A stretch of DNA of 64,000 bases from contig NC_051434.1 in the NCBI RefSeq assembly GCF_001649575.2, positions 12,980,333 through 13,044,332 on the forward strand, in the 5' to 3' direction. Every line of letters begins with the position of its first letter. Position 1 is the stretch's first letter. Shown in pieces: positions 21,981-34,049 of this stretch. Below the pieces are notes generated by a model. The model ran no database searches. It was not told the origin of the DNA and saw only the letters and a program-made list of their open reading frames with translations. The position numbers and the translations under genes are program-made. The DNA comes from Kryptolebias marmoratus (taxonomy: Eukaryota > Chordata > Actinopteri > Cyprinodontiformes > Rivulidae).

Positions 21981-22790
21981 TCACCTCAGCTTAATAAACC
22001 AGTACAGGACAAAGAAGACAAACAGGCAGAAGAGCAGCAGGTAGCACAGCAGCTTTGTCTGGCTGCCTCTGGAGAGCTGCTTTACTCTGCCGATGGTGGA
22101 TCCGAGCAGCCCGCCTGTTGAGTCGAAGTCTGTATCCTGCGAAGGGAACAGAACAGGATCAGGACCTCTGCAAATATTTCTACGCCTCTGTCTGCATCAT
22201 CATCCTTATTGTGCACCACATTTCAGTACAAAACACTGAACATCTGAACATTTAAATCCAGGTATAAAACATCTAAAATAACATTAAAAGGAGATAAAAT
22301 GCTCCTTTGGCTGCATAAGGAAAGTGAAACTCACCATATCTTCTAGCATTTTATTCTGGTATTTGACTTCCGTTCCGATGTCAATTGACAGCTGTAAACA
22401 TAAAATGTGTCAAATTATTGCCAACATGCATTGACATAATGAGGACTTCTAATATTTACACTTTTCAAGGCGTTGACTTTATCTTTCAGTCCCTCCTGAA
22501 GTTGCTGATTTTCGTCTTCATAAACGCTGTATCCACTGGCTACATAATGTCCAGAGCCTCCTTCACCTGCAAAACACGACAATAACTATCACTGACACTT
22601 ACTATTAGCATTCTAGTGGTCTTATATTATTATTAAAAGCAACAGGTTTGTATAAAACCGAGACTGAAGTTTAAAACATCAGGTATTCATTCTGTTTCTA
22701 ATGCTAACATGAGTTAGCATTAGCCGATTAGCTCGTCCTGAGCGTAAAAACAATAAATAAAACTTTCTCACCCAGTCCGGCGCGCCTCAT
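21981..22790 (-). CDS. bet1: BET1 Golgi vesicle SNARE
   Basis: This Qc-type SNARE works with syntaxin-5, membrin and Sec22b/Ykt6 in fusion of ER-derived vesicles with the cis-Golgi. Exons on the - strand are 22790-22772 (MRRAGL plus one base), 22566-22460, 22391-22335 and 22136-21981, all with GT/AG borders and compatible phases, giving 112 residues (mammalian BET1 is about 118). The N-terminus MRRAGLGEG is conserved. The SNARE core spans about residues 30-88, with the zero-layer glutamine probably Gln54 in [17 protein letters not shown] precedes a hydrophobic tail anchor at about residues 90-109, followed only by KLR, so it is a C-terminal tail-anchored protein. The gene runs towards the acyl-CoA dehydrogenase and is divergent from col1a2, as in mammals. 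Confidence 0.95.
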
Positions 22791-23635
22791 CTCGACCTAC
22801 TGGGGCAAACGCTGTCCAATAAACTTATATGAGAGGTAGAAGAAAATAAGAGAGACTGAACAAGTCGGAAAGTTCAGCTAACAGCAAATAATAAGCTGTG
22901 CAGGACGGAAACGCCACGACATCATACGGTGGCCGACGAGGACAAAATAAATCTTCACAGGTAAAGCGGCGAAACGCAAACTCGAGAGGTTTACTGCTGT
23001 CTGGTTTGATTTCGATGGTTTTTTTATGTTGGCTAAAATAAATACACAAAGGGCAATATTTTCAAGTGACAGTTCAAAACATGATTAATTTATGCTATTT
23101 ATAACATAACATTCGCTCTCCAGAAGGTCAATATTTATTATTGATTGGCTGATGGAGTTCAGTTTTGAAGCCATAAATTCAGGTTGTCATTAGCATAAAA
23201 AATCATCAGGCATTTAAAAAGGGAGTAGATGTCCCTGAGATAACTGCACTGTCACTGGGTAACCATATAATGGTTTGTAAAGATGATCCCACCCATGCAC
23301 TGCTTTATTTAAAATATTTTACAAAATAAACTTTACTTTAGTACAAAATGTGAAATCATAATAAACAGGATGATATATTGTTATGATCTTTTTGCTACCA
23401 CGGGTGTTACGCACATGGTGTGCTTTTCTCAGTGAGACTGTGATACAATCTCATTCTGTATGCAGAGAAAAGCCTGGTCCTTGTCACAGATTTATCAGCT
23501 AGGCAACAAAAGGGGTATCAGTAGGTCTATATTTCTTTATAATAACAAACTACTGACCCGCTATTAGTGAGCACATTGCTGTATACCATGATTTTTACTT
23601 TATTTTTCATGGTTAGGTTTGAGATTTTCTTTTTG
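22791..23635. other. bet1 upstream region
   Basis: Probably holds the bet1 promoter and 5' UTR: a CpG-containing stretch at about 22890-22985 (CGGTGGCCGACGAGG and neighbours) with no clear TATA box. Beyond about 23.05 kb it is AT-rich with nothing recognisable. Confidence 0.45.
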
Positions 23636-24128
23636 AAGGAGTAGTTTAGCTCTTTTAAAAGAGGATTCTGTGGAAAGGTCATGGCCGATTAATGTCTTAA
23701 TAAAATAGCCTGAGTTTGGAGAAATAAAGTTTAATTCTGACCGGATCGATGAGATAAATGCTAGTCCTACTGGGGCCAGTTCTCAAGTGGATTGCTGCCA
23801 TTTTAACAAAAATATAATAGCATGAACACTGTTTTATAAACCTTTACACAACCATAAATTTAGCAGTACGTGGTCATTCACACAAGACTCTGTGGTTATT
23901 TGCAGAGGAAGTGTTTATATATATATATATATATATAGTTTATAAAGTTTGTATTAACTGCTATGAAATCTGTGAGATCAGAGATATTTTAAAACAGTGT
24001 GAATCCACTTTGAAACTGGCCCCACAAACCGTTACCTTACCTCATCTGTCCAATCAGGACCAAGCTCTATTTCTCCAAATTATTCAAACCTTTTCCTCCC
24101 AGAAGCCCCACTTTAAAAGATCTGAAAC
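23636..24128. mobile_element. Foldback MITE, family B, copy 3
   Basis: The left arm (GATTCTGTGGAAAGGTCATG, TTTGGAGAAATAAAGTTTAA, CTGACCGGATCGATGAG, AAGTGGATTGCTGCC) and right arm (GAATCCACTTTGAAACTGG, AATCAGGACCAAGC, TTTCTCCAAATTATTC, CCCCACTTTAAAAGATCTGA) are inverted relative to each other. A (TA)n at about 23917-23938 sits near the middle. Confidence 0.75.
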
Positions 24129-25574
24129 GTCACTTTCTAATACTGGGGTCTCTGAATTGGTGAAAGCAGACAGTAAAAAAAAAAAACTGCATCACTCAGA
24201 AAATCTTTGCTCATAGCAAAACACATTATAAGAAAACAATGCAGCTGGATTTGATAAATTTAAACTGTTTGTATAAAATAAAGTCATTCTCAAGTGTCTG
24301 TTTCCTGCAGCGTCAGGCTGTACGTTTTAACCGTGCACGCCTGAAACAGGGACTCTATTTTAGATTTTATGCGTCTCACTTTGAAATCACAGCAGAGGTT
24401 TAAAGGAGAAGATGACAAATGCACTAACAAAGATAAACTGGATTCATCAGGAAAGTCATCACCATCTGTCTTAATTGACTGAGCTTCATATGTATTCTGG
24501 ACTACCAACCTCCATCTATAAGTAGGGATTGAGAGTTAATTATCTTACCAGGCAACAGTAAACACTGAATTATCCTGCTCAGTTATTGTGGTGATTCTGA
24601 TCACTGAAAATCATTTCCCTTTTGCATTTTTTAACTTATTAATTAATTAATTATTTTTTTTTATTTTGGTATGAAAGTCCAAACAATTGACAGGTTTTAT
24701 TAGCTATTTGGAATTCATATATTGAGATTAATCAAACCTAACTGTGGTTATTTATTTGTTGGTTGATGTTTTCTTTTTCATTTTGTGCACATCTGTTGGG
24801 GAAAAATGGCAAAACAGGCATTAATTCATTGGGTTGCAAAGCTCGAACAGACTGTTTATTTCTTAACAGATTGATATAAAATAATACAAATAGCAACAAA
24901 ACCCCCCTCCATATTTTATTATTTATATTTTAAACTCATCTGTGAATCAGAATGGGCCCCAAAGTAGCAAACATCTGAGGGTTAATCTCCCCATGGCAGC
25001 AGATTGTCTGAATATAGGGAGGAGATTTCTATATGTTCCCTTTAGAAGCGGATAAATTGTTTGCTTTGGACACTTTGGAACACAATCACTATAAAACAGA
25101 AACAAATATTCTTTGTGGGTTCAGTTACAGGTCGAACCGACGCATCCATCCTTGCTGTATGGGACAAAAAAGATTTTCTCAATCTTCCCAAAAACCTGAG
25201 GAGCCGTGATTAGCTTTCCTTATCCCCTCATACATCAGCCATCACCTATCCTTGTGCCAATAATGCAAGAGGCCGCTAATCTGATTGGAAAGATTAAAAT
25301 GACTTTCATGGTGCTAATTTATTACAGTCTGATATCTTCTAAATAAATAGATTTACCATCCGATCTACCATAACGCATTTTAAAGCCCCGGCAGTCGGCT
25401 CTTTATACCTGACCGAGGAGCCTTCCTGTATGTGACCTTGGCGGGAGCGTCAGCGAAACAGAAGGTATTGATTGAAACATGTGCACACATCCTAGCTGCC
25501 TCTGTGGATCTAAGAGGATTGGATTTATCGAGAAGGCCTTTAGAGTGGGGGGGGGAGGCGTTTTGAATGTTTAA
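24129..25574. other. Intergenic, no gene recognised
   Basis: AT-rich, with an (TTAA)n-like stretch near 24640-24660. From about 25.0 to 25.5 kb it is less AT-rich, with a TATA-like CTATAAAACAG near 25090, but no exon can be supported. Confidence 0.45.
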
Positions 25575-26186
25575 AAGATCTAGAGAAACTCATCCATGCA
25601 TTTGTCTTTAGCCGCATTGATTACTGCAACAGTGTCTTCACAGGTCTGACTAATAAATCAATCAAACAGCTGCAGCTGATCCAGAACGCTGCTGCTCGTC
25701 TTCTCACTAAAACCAGGAAGATAGAGCACATAACACCAGTTTTAAAGTCCCTACACTGGCTCCCTGTAGCTCAAAGAATAGACTTTAAAATACTGTTGTT
25801 AGTTTATAAATCACTGAACGGTTTAGCACCGCAATACATTAAAGATCTNNNNNNNNNNNNNNNNNNNNNNNNNNNNNNNNNNNNNNNNNNNNNNNNNNNN
25901 NNNNNNNNNNNNNNNNNNNNNNNNNNNNNNNNNNNNNNNNNNNNNNNNNNNNNNNNNNNNNNNNNNNNNNNNNNNNNNNNNNNNNNNNNNNNNNNNNNNN
26001 NNNNNNNNNNNNNNNNNNNNNNNNNNNNNNNNNNNNNNNNNNNNNNNNNNNNNNNNNNNNNNNNNNNNNNNNNNNNTTGTCACATGCTGTTTTTATTTTG
26101 TTTTTTAATTATGTAAAGCACCTTGAAATGCCTTGCTGCTGAAATGTGCTATACAAATAAAATTTGATTGATTGATTGATTGATTG
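25575..26186 (+). mobile_element. L2/CR1-type LINE 3' end, interrupted by an assembly gap
   Basis: From 25580 one frame stays open to the gap and reads as the C-terminal part of a LINE reverse transcriptase: words include FSRIDYCNSVFTGL, LQLIQNAAARLLT and LHWLPVAQRIDFK. After the gap, the 3' UTR has GTAAAGCACCTTGAAATG, GTGCTATACAAATAAA and a (TTGA)n tail ending near 26186, which is typical of fish L2 elements. It is 5'-truncated, so it is a dead copy. The 228-N gap at 25849-26076 lies within it. Confidence 0.9.
25849..26076. other. Assembly gap (228 N)
   Basis: Run of N inside the LINE fragment, probably because the repeat could not be resolved. Frames running through it are meaningless. Confidence 1.
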
Positions 26187-26784
26187 AAAGTTGGCATTTT
26201 TGTCTTCTGTGAAATATGCAGATCCAGAGCAGCCGACGGGGCAATTATCAACGTCCACACTTCCTGAGCAATCTTCCACATCCAGTTTCCTTCCCCCCTG
26301 AGATACCCTGCATGTTTATTATCCAGCCTTCAGATGGTTTGAAGTGATCTGTTCGTGATGAACTGCTGGAAAAGAAGCGGCTTGGAAAATACATTTCCTT
26401 GTTGGAGGAACGACACGGCGCACAGTGTTGTGGGAAAATTCTTAAGTCTCCCATAAATCACATATGTCTCCAAGAGATCGGTGGAGTTTGTGCACCACTG
26501 GTTGAGAAAGGACCATAATTAGATGAAAATGAGAACTGCTCAACTATATTTATGCTAAATCCTTACTGATGCCTAACAACGTTTCTCCCGCCCTGATTAG
26601 CGTGATTTCTCCAGAGACTGCAGCACGGAATGAGTCAGATGACAGCAGAGGAGAAATGTAAGGCCTAAAAGAATGCAAACACTTCCAAAGGAAAGCTCAA
26701 AGCTATGATAATCTGCTTCCTACTGCAAAGATTTGATTTTTACTTTAAAGAACAGCTGAAAGACGACATAAAGGAGCACAACCA
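26187..26784. other. Intergenic, no gene recognised
   Basis: No repeat family or exon recognised. Confidence 0.45.
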
Positions 26785-26862
26785 TCCATGGATGCGATCC
26801 TGCAACCTTCTTGCTGCATGGGAGGTGACAGCTCTAACCACTACGCAGCTGTGCCACCCATA
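26785..26862 (-). mobile_element. Fragment of repeat family D
   Basis: Shares GCGATCCTGC(A/G)ACC and GGGAGG(T/C)GACAGCTCTAAC with the longer copy at 55.45-55.83 kb. Only its distal end is present. Strand is given arbitrarily, since family polarity is unknown. Confidence 0.5.
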
Positions 26863-26949
26863 GGAGCGTAACATTTTTTATTAATAGGTAGCTGAAGTGT
26901 GCTTTACTAAGATGTGACTTTTTGGATTTGATACAACCAAAAAGACATG

Positions 26950-27400
26950 CAGACTTGTGTAGCTCAATTTGTTTTGTTGTCTTACAACCTACCACTGTCT
27001 TCAGGTACATCTCCATGAATTTGGTACAAAACTGCTCCAGGTCCTTCAAGCTGGATGGGTTGAGGTCTGGGCTTTGAATGGACTATTCCAGGACAATTAA
27101 CTGGTCTTTCTTAAACAACCGGAGTGTTGCTTCAGCCGAGTGTTTGTCCTGCTTGAAGGTGAACCTCCGTCCCAGTCAGTCTCTATTCTCTGGAAGGTTT
27201 CACGCTTGCATCAAGAACTTTTTTTATATTTCACTCCATCCATCTTTCCTTCAGCTCTGACCAGTTTCCCAGTTCATTCTGTTAAAAAAAAAAAAAAATC
27301 CCATTGTAGGATGCTTCCACCACCATGCTTCACTGAGGGAATGATGTTCTTGATGTATATCGATCCAGTTATAGTCTTCTCCTGGCTCTTTTCTGACCAC
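26950..27400 (-). pseudogene. Decayed Tc1/mariner transposase
   Basis: Read on the - strand, the block carries Tc1-type DDE transposase words: PSVKHGGGSI (about 27315-27345), a region matching the RFTFQQD-type stretch (about 27160-27190) and QSPDLNP (about 27055-27080), in the right order. Stop codons and small indels break the frame, for example a TAG just before the SIQSPDLNP stretch, and a poly-A run interrupts it at about 27283-27298. The terminal inverted repeats were not found. It is a fossil. Confidence 0.75.
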
Positions 27401-28919
27401 TATACGTTGACAATGAAGTAAACAGGTGAAACATTAGAAAACTGAAGAATGGGAACAAAATAAATCCCAGTTAAAGATCTGCTTTAGATGCTTTTTTCAA
27501 CCCCCCGTTATTTTGGGATCATTTTGTCCGAGGGCAAACGTGCAAATATATTGAAATAATTCTAAAAAAGAAAAGAAAATATTAGAGAAGCAGGGCTGGA
27601 ACAAAAAAAGAGACAACTTCAGAAACTTTAGTAGTTAGTTAAGTAGTTAGTTTCACCACATTTGGAAGACTAGTGACCCCATCTGAAACATTTATGTATA
27701 AACTGAGAACTCTGTAATCAGAACAAGAAACATGATATTCTACAACATCATAAATGTCAGACTGATTGCCTTTCTGAAAGGAAGATTAAACTGGGAGGGG
27801 GGAGCTGCCTCTGAGCACATCTGTCATCATGTCAGCGGGAACACAGCTTGCTCTTGTCTCCCATCTTGTGCATAGATGCAGACGCGGAGCGGTTTAATTT
27901 TTACGCCGACTCCCATTTACAGCGTTTTGTATGAAAATCGTGGTGTGGCTTCTTGTTTATGGATTTTAAAAGGATGGTCAACAATCGTGCAAATAGTGAA
28001 ACTGAAACAGGATAAAAAACGTGACTGAGGGGAGAGGTCAGCTACTTCCTCAAAGTCAACGATCTAAAAGCTCACATTATGGCTTTATGGCTCTCCTACT
28101 TTGCTGAATTCCTTAAGGGGATTCCTGTCTCTCCTAATGAACAAGACTATAACTCAGGCTTAAGTAAGTTGTCGCCCTTCTACCCTTGCTATTACACACT
28201 CCTCTCGTGTGTGTGTCGGGGCGTTTGTACGTGACTGTGTGTCTGTGTCTGCAGCCCCAAGACCCCCCTGAACAGAAACAAAACGTAGGGGAAAGAAATG
28301 CCTCAAAAAACTGGAATAAAAATCTCCCTTTTCTAACCACTGCTTGACGTGAATCCTGATGGTCCTAACAAATATATTCAGTGCTATTTTTTTTCTGTTG
28401 AAATGCGGTAATAATTCATCATAGCACTCCAAACCCCAGGTTTTAGGCTGATTATGATGCACACAGGACTGTTTTCAAAGGTGGTGACCTTTTAATCAAT
28501 AAATGGCATCAGAAGTGCTCTGATTGCAGATTACTTCCATTTTGTGTATCTCCAGAAGGCATTTTAATTTAGCCTGACGGCAACAGTGAAACCAGCCCTT
28601 TGAATGTAAATGTTGCAGACGGCGTGTTGTTTTCCCTCTGCCTTTCCTCGCCGTGTTACTCATCTTGTGATGAAGCCATTGTCAGAGCCTGCAATTGAAG
28701 TCCAGTGCTCTCGTCAAACCCACAAAGACCCTGTCATTGTGAGCCACGGCCTCGCTGTGAGCCGTGCATGCTCAGACAAGTGTGCCATAGCGTGCAAACT
28801 CCCATCTGTCCTCTTATGCTACAAAGATGCAGCTGCTTTTGGGTTAGTATACAGCTGATCTCTGGAATCTATTGTGGCTTGCATCATTGCATGCAGGATC
28901 TCACAATATATTGCCTGAT
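27401..28919. other. Intergenic, no gene recognised
   Basis: Contains a short (GT)n-rich stretch at about 28206-28250. Open frames at 28134-28462 and 28610-28926 overlap one another in different frames and show no domain. Nothing is supported. Confidence 0.45.
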
Positions 28920-29185
28920 CTATTAGCACTCAGAGCATGTGCTATAATTGTAAATAACTCCTACTACCACATCAGATTTTAGCTCAGTATCTGTAAAATG
29001 ATAGTTATAGCCAGTTTTATGTTGGCTAAGGTTGATTAACAGTTGTAGATGTACATCCAATGATTACTTTTTGAGATTTTTATTAAACTCCATCCAGTGG
29101 TTGATGATATTTTTTTTGCAAACAGACCTACAAACCCAGGCAAAAGCATTATCACTGACTTTTTGCTGGTGGGTGATAATTGAAT
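28920..29185 (+). mobile_element. Dispersed repeat family A, copy 5
   Basis: It keeps CTACTACCACATCAGATTTTAGCTCAG, GTTGTAGATGTACATCCA and CCATCCAGTGGTTGATGATA, and ends with a GGTGGGTGATAATTG hairpin-like end block also seen near 38.68 kb. Confidence 0.7.
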
Positions 29186-30094
29186 TTTGTCTGTTATATA
29201 CTCCTAATAGTATCTGATGTTTCTTACTTTTTGGAATGGATTTTGTTTAATGAGGGTTGTTCTGATAGCTGGTGCAGCTACAGCAGAGTGTTTTGGCACA
29301 GAGGTGATTAGAGGCACCCTCAGTAAGCAAAATACCCACCATTACCAGGGTTATATTACCCCTCAGTGCTCCTGCAAATGTGACTAAAATTAGTCAGCTG
29401 CCTAAATCAAGTGATAACGAACTCCTCGTACAAGACTGACAACTCTTGCAAGAGTGGGACTCAGTATTTTGTCACTTTTTACGTTTGTCCTGCCAGAGGC
29501 TCAGACAGGAGCAGCAGCTCAATATGATGTGAGATGATTCCACGCAGTCTTGTTGCCTTCGTTCTGTTCTGTTCAGTGGTCATCGCAGCACATTCCTCTC
29601 CTAGACTTCAAGCAGAAGCAGGCTGTTGTTACCCACAGCTCTCTTTACATAATATTTGACTGATCGTGCCGCAAAGTCCTCTAGTTCTGAATCTGCAAAA
29701 CAACCTGTTTCCTTTCAGATTTCAGTCATTGTTCCATCAAAATAATCCTCAATTTGTTAGCATGACAAAACGCTGACACCTGTTTAGGTTCGGGCAGCGG
29801 GAGTACCTGTTAGAAATTAAAATGACCCGGATGAGGATTGGGAAACATCATGCTGTGGAGTAACATAAACTTCTGAATGCTGCCATCGTGCAGCGTCTCG
29901 CTACTTTGGCTGGTCGCCTGCGTGATGCAGAGTTAACACAGAAACAAAAAACACAAAGAGGCGGTACCTACTGGCCTGTATGTATGGAAGAATGTGACGC
30001 AACAACACCCAGGGAATCAGTATTGTACAAAATCCTGTGGTTTTACAGACAAGTCACGTTGAAATCTATTGTAAAGTAATTTTTATTTTATATT
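29186..30094. other. Intergenic, no gene recognised
   Basis: No exon or known repeat recognised. Confidence 0.4.
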
Positions 30095-30370
30095 GTCTGC
30101 CATGAAAGGCAGGCAATCATGAAATTGCCTGTGTCTCTGTGTTTATTTGTCTGTTAGCCAAATATCTCATGAACCATTGGACAGATTTAAATGAGAAAGA
30201 AAGTAATCATTGGAAGTACATGTTCAATTGATTAACTTTTGGAGTCGATTAAATTCAAGATGGCTGCCACAGCTGATCAGCCCCAGCAAACTGTCACTTT
30301 TACAGACACTGAACTCAAATTTGGTGTGGTAGTAGCTGAAAGTCCTTCCCATCACATACTCGGAGCACCA
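30095..30370 (-). mobile_element. Dispersed repeat family A, copy 6 (inverted)
   Basis: The complement of the family A 3' half comes first: GCCATGAAAGGCAGGCAAT, then GTCTGTTAGCCAAATATC, TCATGAACCATTGGACAG, GGAAGTACATGTTCAATTG and AAGATGGCTGCCACAGC. Opposite orientation to copies 1-5. Confidence 0.7.
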
Positions 30371-31734
30371 ACAGACCACAGAAAACTTTTTTTTAAACTT
30401 TGGCATGCTAGGCGGCAGGTGATAGGCATTAATTCAAGGAATGCTGCTTTCATTTTCTCTGTGTGAGCAGAGCAGTCTTTCCCTCTCATCTTGAGCCTGT
30501 GATTTATTGTGATTTACTGTGGTTACTGGGACACTCTGTCATACTCTAACTTCCTTGAGATTCCCAAAAAATGGATTTTGGATGGATTCTCAATGCCAAA
30601 TCCTGAATATAAATAGATTAAGGCTCAATCTGACTTCATAATTTAGATTATCAATACAAGTATTCTAATAATTGATTCATTATTCATTCTTAGTTTTCAT
30701 GACACCCTCAAATTAAATAATGCAAACCAAAATCGGAGGCTTTTGAGTTAATCTAAGTGGTTATGCAGTGTAAAGAAATGTAAAGAGGTAGAGAAGCCCT
30801 TGTAACTTTGGGTCAATTTGACCCAAAGGCCACGGGTGGGTTAAGAGTTTCTCTCCTGCAGGGAAACAGGTTACAAGTCCATTAAAACTTCTTCTAATGC
30901 ATGTCCACAGTGTTGAACAAACCATCCCAGCTCGGTAGAATCTGTCCACAGCACATTCTCACTTCTGACTCATTATGCAAATAAGTGTCAGAACTGCTTT
31001 CCTGACTACATTGTCCTGCCCATTATTCACACAGATGCACTGAGCTAAATGGCTGTTGGCCTCGTGATGCAACGCAGTGTGAAGGGAGGCTACACCTGTT
31101 GAAAATTATCCTGCATTAAAGCAATTAAGCTGAAATGTCTTCTTTTTATGCACCATTCAGCCCTTAGCTTGATTTCTCTGGCGCATAAAAGAGAGGAAAT
31201 CAAGCAAAGCTAAAAAAAACTGAGGAAACAACAGCACGTGACGCAAGGCAACTCGACGCCATACAGAATCACAAGGTCCAATAGAGGCAAAGCACAGAAC
31301 CGTCGCATGGAAGCTTGTGCCTGACAGCAGGAGACTCACGGGATACCACAGGGATCACTCCCAGGCAGCGAGCTCAGTTTCTATGTTTCCTCTGGGCAGA
31401 AATAAAGATACAAACATACATAATCATTTCACAGCAGTGACACTCAGTCGTACACACACACACACATAACGTCTCTGGAATCCCAGCAGCTTGTTTATCT
31501 GACACTAAATCTTTGGTACGCCAAAATAAATTACAGTGTTAGTAAGACAGATAGCTTTATATATATTTTATTATTATTATTATTCCCCACATTTTTTGCT
31601 GATGTTGGTTTGAATCTTGGCTTTCTTGAAATAAAAACAGGCTGCTAGGAACAATATTTGCTTCTAACCTCCGTTGTAACGCAGTCTCCGTCATTTCTAA
31701 TTAGTTTAAATTAGAAAAAAGTGAATTAATTAGT
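30371..31734. other. Intergenic with a piggyBac-like MITE fragment
   Basis: Near 30786-30844 a segment reads AGGTAGAGAAGCCCTTGTAA then TTTGGGTCAATTTGACCC and ends GGGTTAA, near-identical to the 92-bp MITE at 58.4 kb; its left end is not recognisable. The rest shows a (CA)n at about 31450-31466 and a (TTA)n at about 31568-31582, and no gene. Confidence 0.55.
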
Positions 31735-31995
31735 GTGCTTCTGTCTGTGTGTCTGTCAAATATCTCATGAACCATTGGTCATATTTTTATGGAACTGTCC
31801 GAAAGTAACCATTAGATGTACAAATACTGCACACCTGATTAATGTTTGGAGTCAGCCTGAGTCAAGATGGCTGCCGCAGATAATCCACTTAAGCAAACAG
31901 AATAACGACTATGAATCAGTGGATTTTGCAGATATGCAGGTAAAATTTGATCTGGTAATAGATGAGAGTCATCCTCATCATATATTCCAACACAA
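31735..31995 (-). mobile_element. Dispersed repeat family A, copy 7 (inverted)
   Basis: GTCTGTCAAATATCTCATGA, ACCATTGGTCATATTTTTAT, AGTAACCATTAGATGTAC and AAGATGGCTGCCGCAG, in the order of copy 6. Confidence 0.7.
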
Positions 31996-33739
31996 ACAAA
32001 CAAAAGAGACAAAAGTATAACTCCTTGGGATGAATTTTAGACAATTTATTACTTGAGTTTATCTGTTACATTTTGTTTCTTCAGTTTTCCACTAAATGGC
32101 CACTCCTGCAATCCAGTGAGGAGGAAGGCCATTTAATTAATCAGGAATTACCAACACAGTGGGTTACTTCCTGTTTTTGACTCGATCATTCATCTCAGGA
32201 TGTCTGCACATGTCGTCCTATTTTGGGACATGCTTCCCAGTGTTTAAACGTGTGTAGACACAACAAATTTCATATCCAAAAGTCACCACGGTCCAGCGCT
32301 CCGAGCAGAGACGAGGAGCTACTTGAGAGCGTCATTATTGAGTGTCCCCAGAAATCTCACACATACTTGAATCAATTACTAGACGGACAAAGAGAACAAA
32401 AAGAAACAACACGTGGAGCCGTAAATTAGAACCTGCTGGTGACAGATGAGTGCTTTGGGCCGTACATTCGTCTGAGATTTGTGGTTCTCGAGGTTTCCAA
32501 ATATTTGCTGCTGTTTTACTTCTGTGCTTTCCGAAGGCCTTGAACCAAATTTGTCTTCCCAATTCTGTTTTCATTTTTCACTCAGGCATTGCCGAGTACA
32601 CGTAGCCCTCCGCGCAGACGCTTTTTTTTTTCTTCTTTACTTAACATTCAAAGGCAACAAGCTCATAAAGTACAGCTTCAAAACAACACAATACGTTCTC
32701 CCACTGCTGGGGCTGTGGTATAATTTATGCTCTGCCCGTGTGTCGGTATGAGAAATGCATACTGTGTGATTGGGATTGCACACAGTGTTTGCACAGCTAC
32801 ATGTCTGAGTTTCTTTAAGTGTCATACATCAGCTTGACTTATTTACTAAGAAAACAACCTTGTGTGGGGGGAAAGACTAACTCATTTTAGTGAAGCTAGT
32901 AAAGGAATTCAATTTGCTGGCTGCAGAAGGAATGACTTTTTCTCTTTCCCTTTTCGCAGCTGATTGGTCTGTGAGTCCAATCCTCCATAATGCAGCAACA
33001 GGTTGCACCGACCGAGTCATAAAAAGGCCCTTGTGGTAATAGTAGCGGCACTAATTAGCTACAACCACTTGAAGGAAAAAAAAAGTTTGCAAGCCGGGAA
33101 GGCATAATTCAGCCGAGTGAGTCACAAACCATCTGAGAGCAGGCTGAGCGTGTTGCCTTTGATCACACAGAGGAAACATGTCTGTCGCCTCTTTCAGTAC
33201 CTGCAGCCAAGCTGGGTCCTTTCGCAGAGACTCACTTAGACAAGAGCATTTAAGTGCGGACCGGTTTTTCACTTTGTTCTTGTTTTTGCTCTTTAAATTC
33301 TAATGGTGGGCAAGCTAGCACAAGGACATGCAGATACGCAGCTGAATTATCACCAGCCTGACAGCTTTCTATTAAATGTCACGAACAGGACTTTTCTCTC
33401 TCTCTCTCTCTCTCTCTCAGCAAAAGTGCAAACAAGAAAAGGCCAACACCAACGTGGGACCCATCTGAAAGGCTAAACAACACACAACAAATACAGAGTC
33501 CCAAATGTATTCAGTGCTGTGTCATTTTTCCACAAAGCTTTGCTTGGTTGCACATTTCTCCTCGACAATATGTGACTGCCAAACGCGCCTTTTGTCCTGC
33601 TATAATTGAGTATCACCGTGGCTCAGTTCCACAGTCCTCTGAAACTTCTGAAGCTGTATGACAAGCATTGATAAGTAGTTTGCTCACTAAGTGCTGCTGC
33701 GGTTACGATAATATCCACCCTGTAGTCCAGGAATATGGC
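31996..33739. other. Intergenic, no gene recognised
   Basis: Contains a (TC)n microsatellite at about 33394-33418 and scattered short frames. No exon or known repeat is supported. Confidence 0.4.
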
Positions 33740-34033
33740 CTAATGGCACACATCCTGCATTGTCGCGTCCGTTGAATACTCATTATGACCGAAAACGACC
33801 GGAGTGTTTGTGTATTCATTGCTAAGGAAGGGGTGGGTCCAGATGATATTTTCGGGAGTAAACACCCACTGAAGCAGTGCAACGTTGGGCACCTTCTGCA
33901 CGACATTAAAGAGACAGTTCAGCTCATTTGAAGTGAGGTTCCCAGCATTCCTTTCAGTTCTATTAAAGCTGATTGCCTGAATATTCAAGCCAACTTTACT
34001 CTGTATTGGCTGTTTTTTGCACGTGACTCTCAT
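33740..34033 (-). other. Unassigned 97-codon open frame
   Basis: An ATG-to-stop frame with a protein-like composition (for example LFNVVQKVPNVALLQWVF and IIWTHPFLSNEYTNTP). The same frame stays fairly protein-like for some codons after the stop. I recognise no family. It could be a decayed transposon or retrocopy fragment, a missed exon, or chance. It abuts a (TA)n microsatellite on its 5' side. Confidence 0.25.
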
Positions 34034-34046
34034 GCTGCTTTTAACT

Positions 34047-34049
<3 letters not shown>

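Noticed and set aside
21030..22790. A GNG11 or TFPI2 gene between gngt1 and bet1
   Set aside because: No G-gamma or Kunitz-domain exon was recognised anywhere between 2.4 and 22 kb, on either strand.
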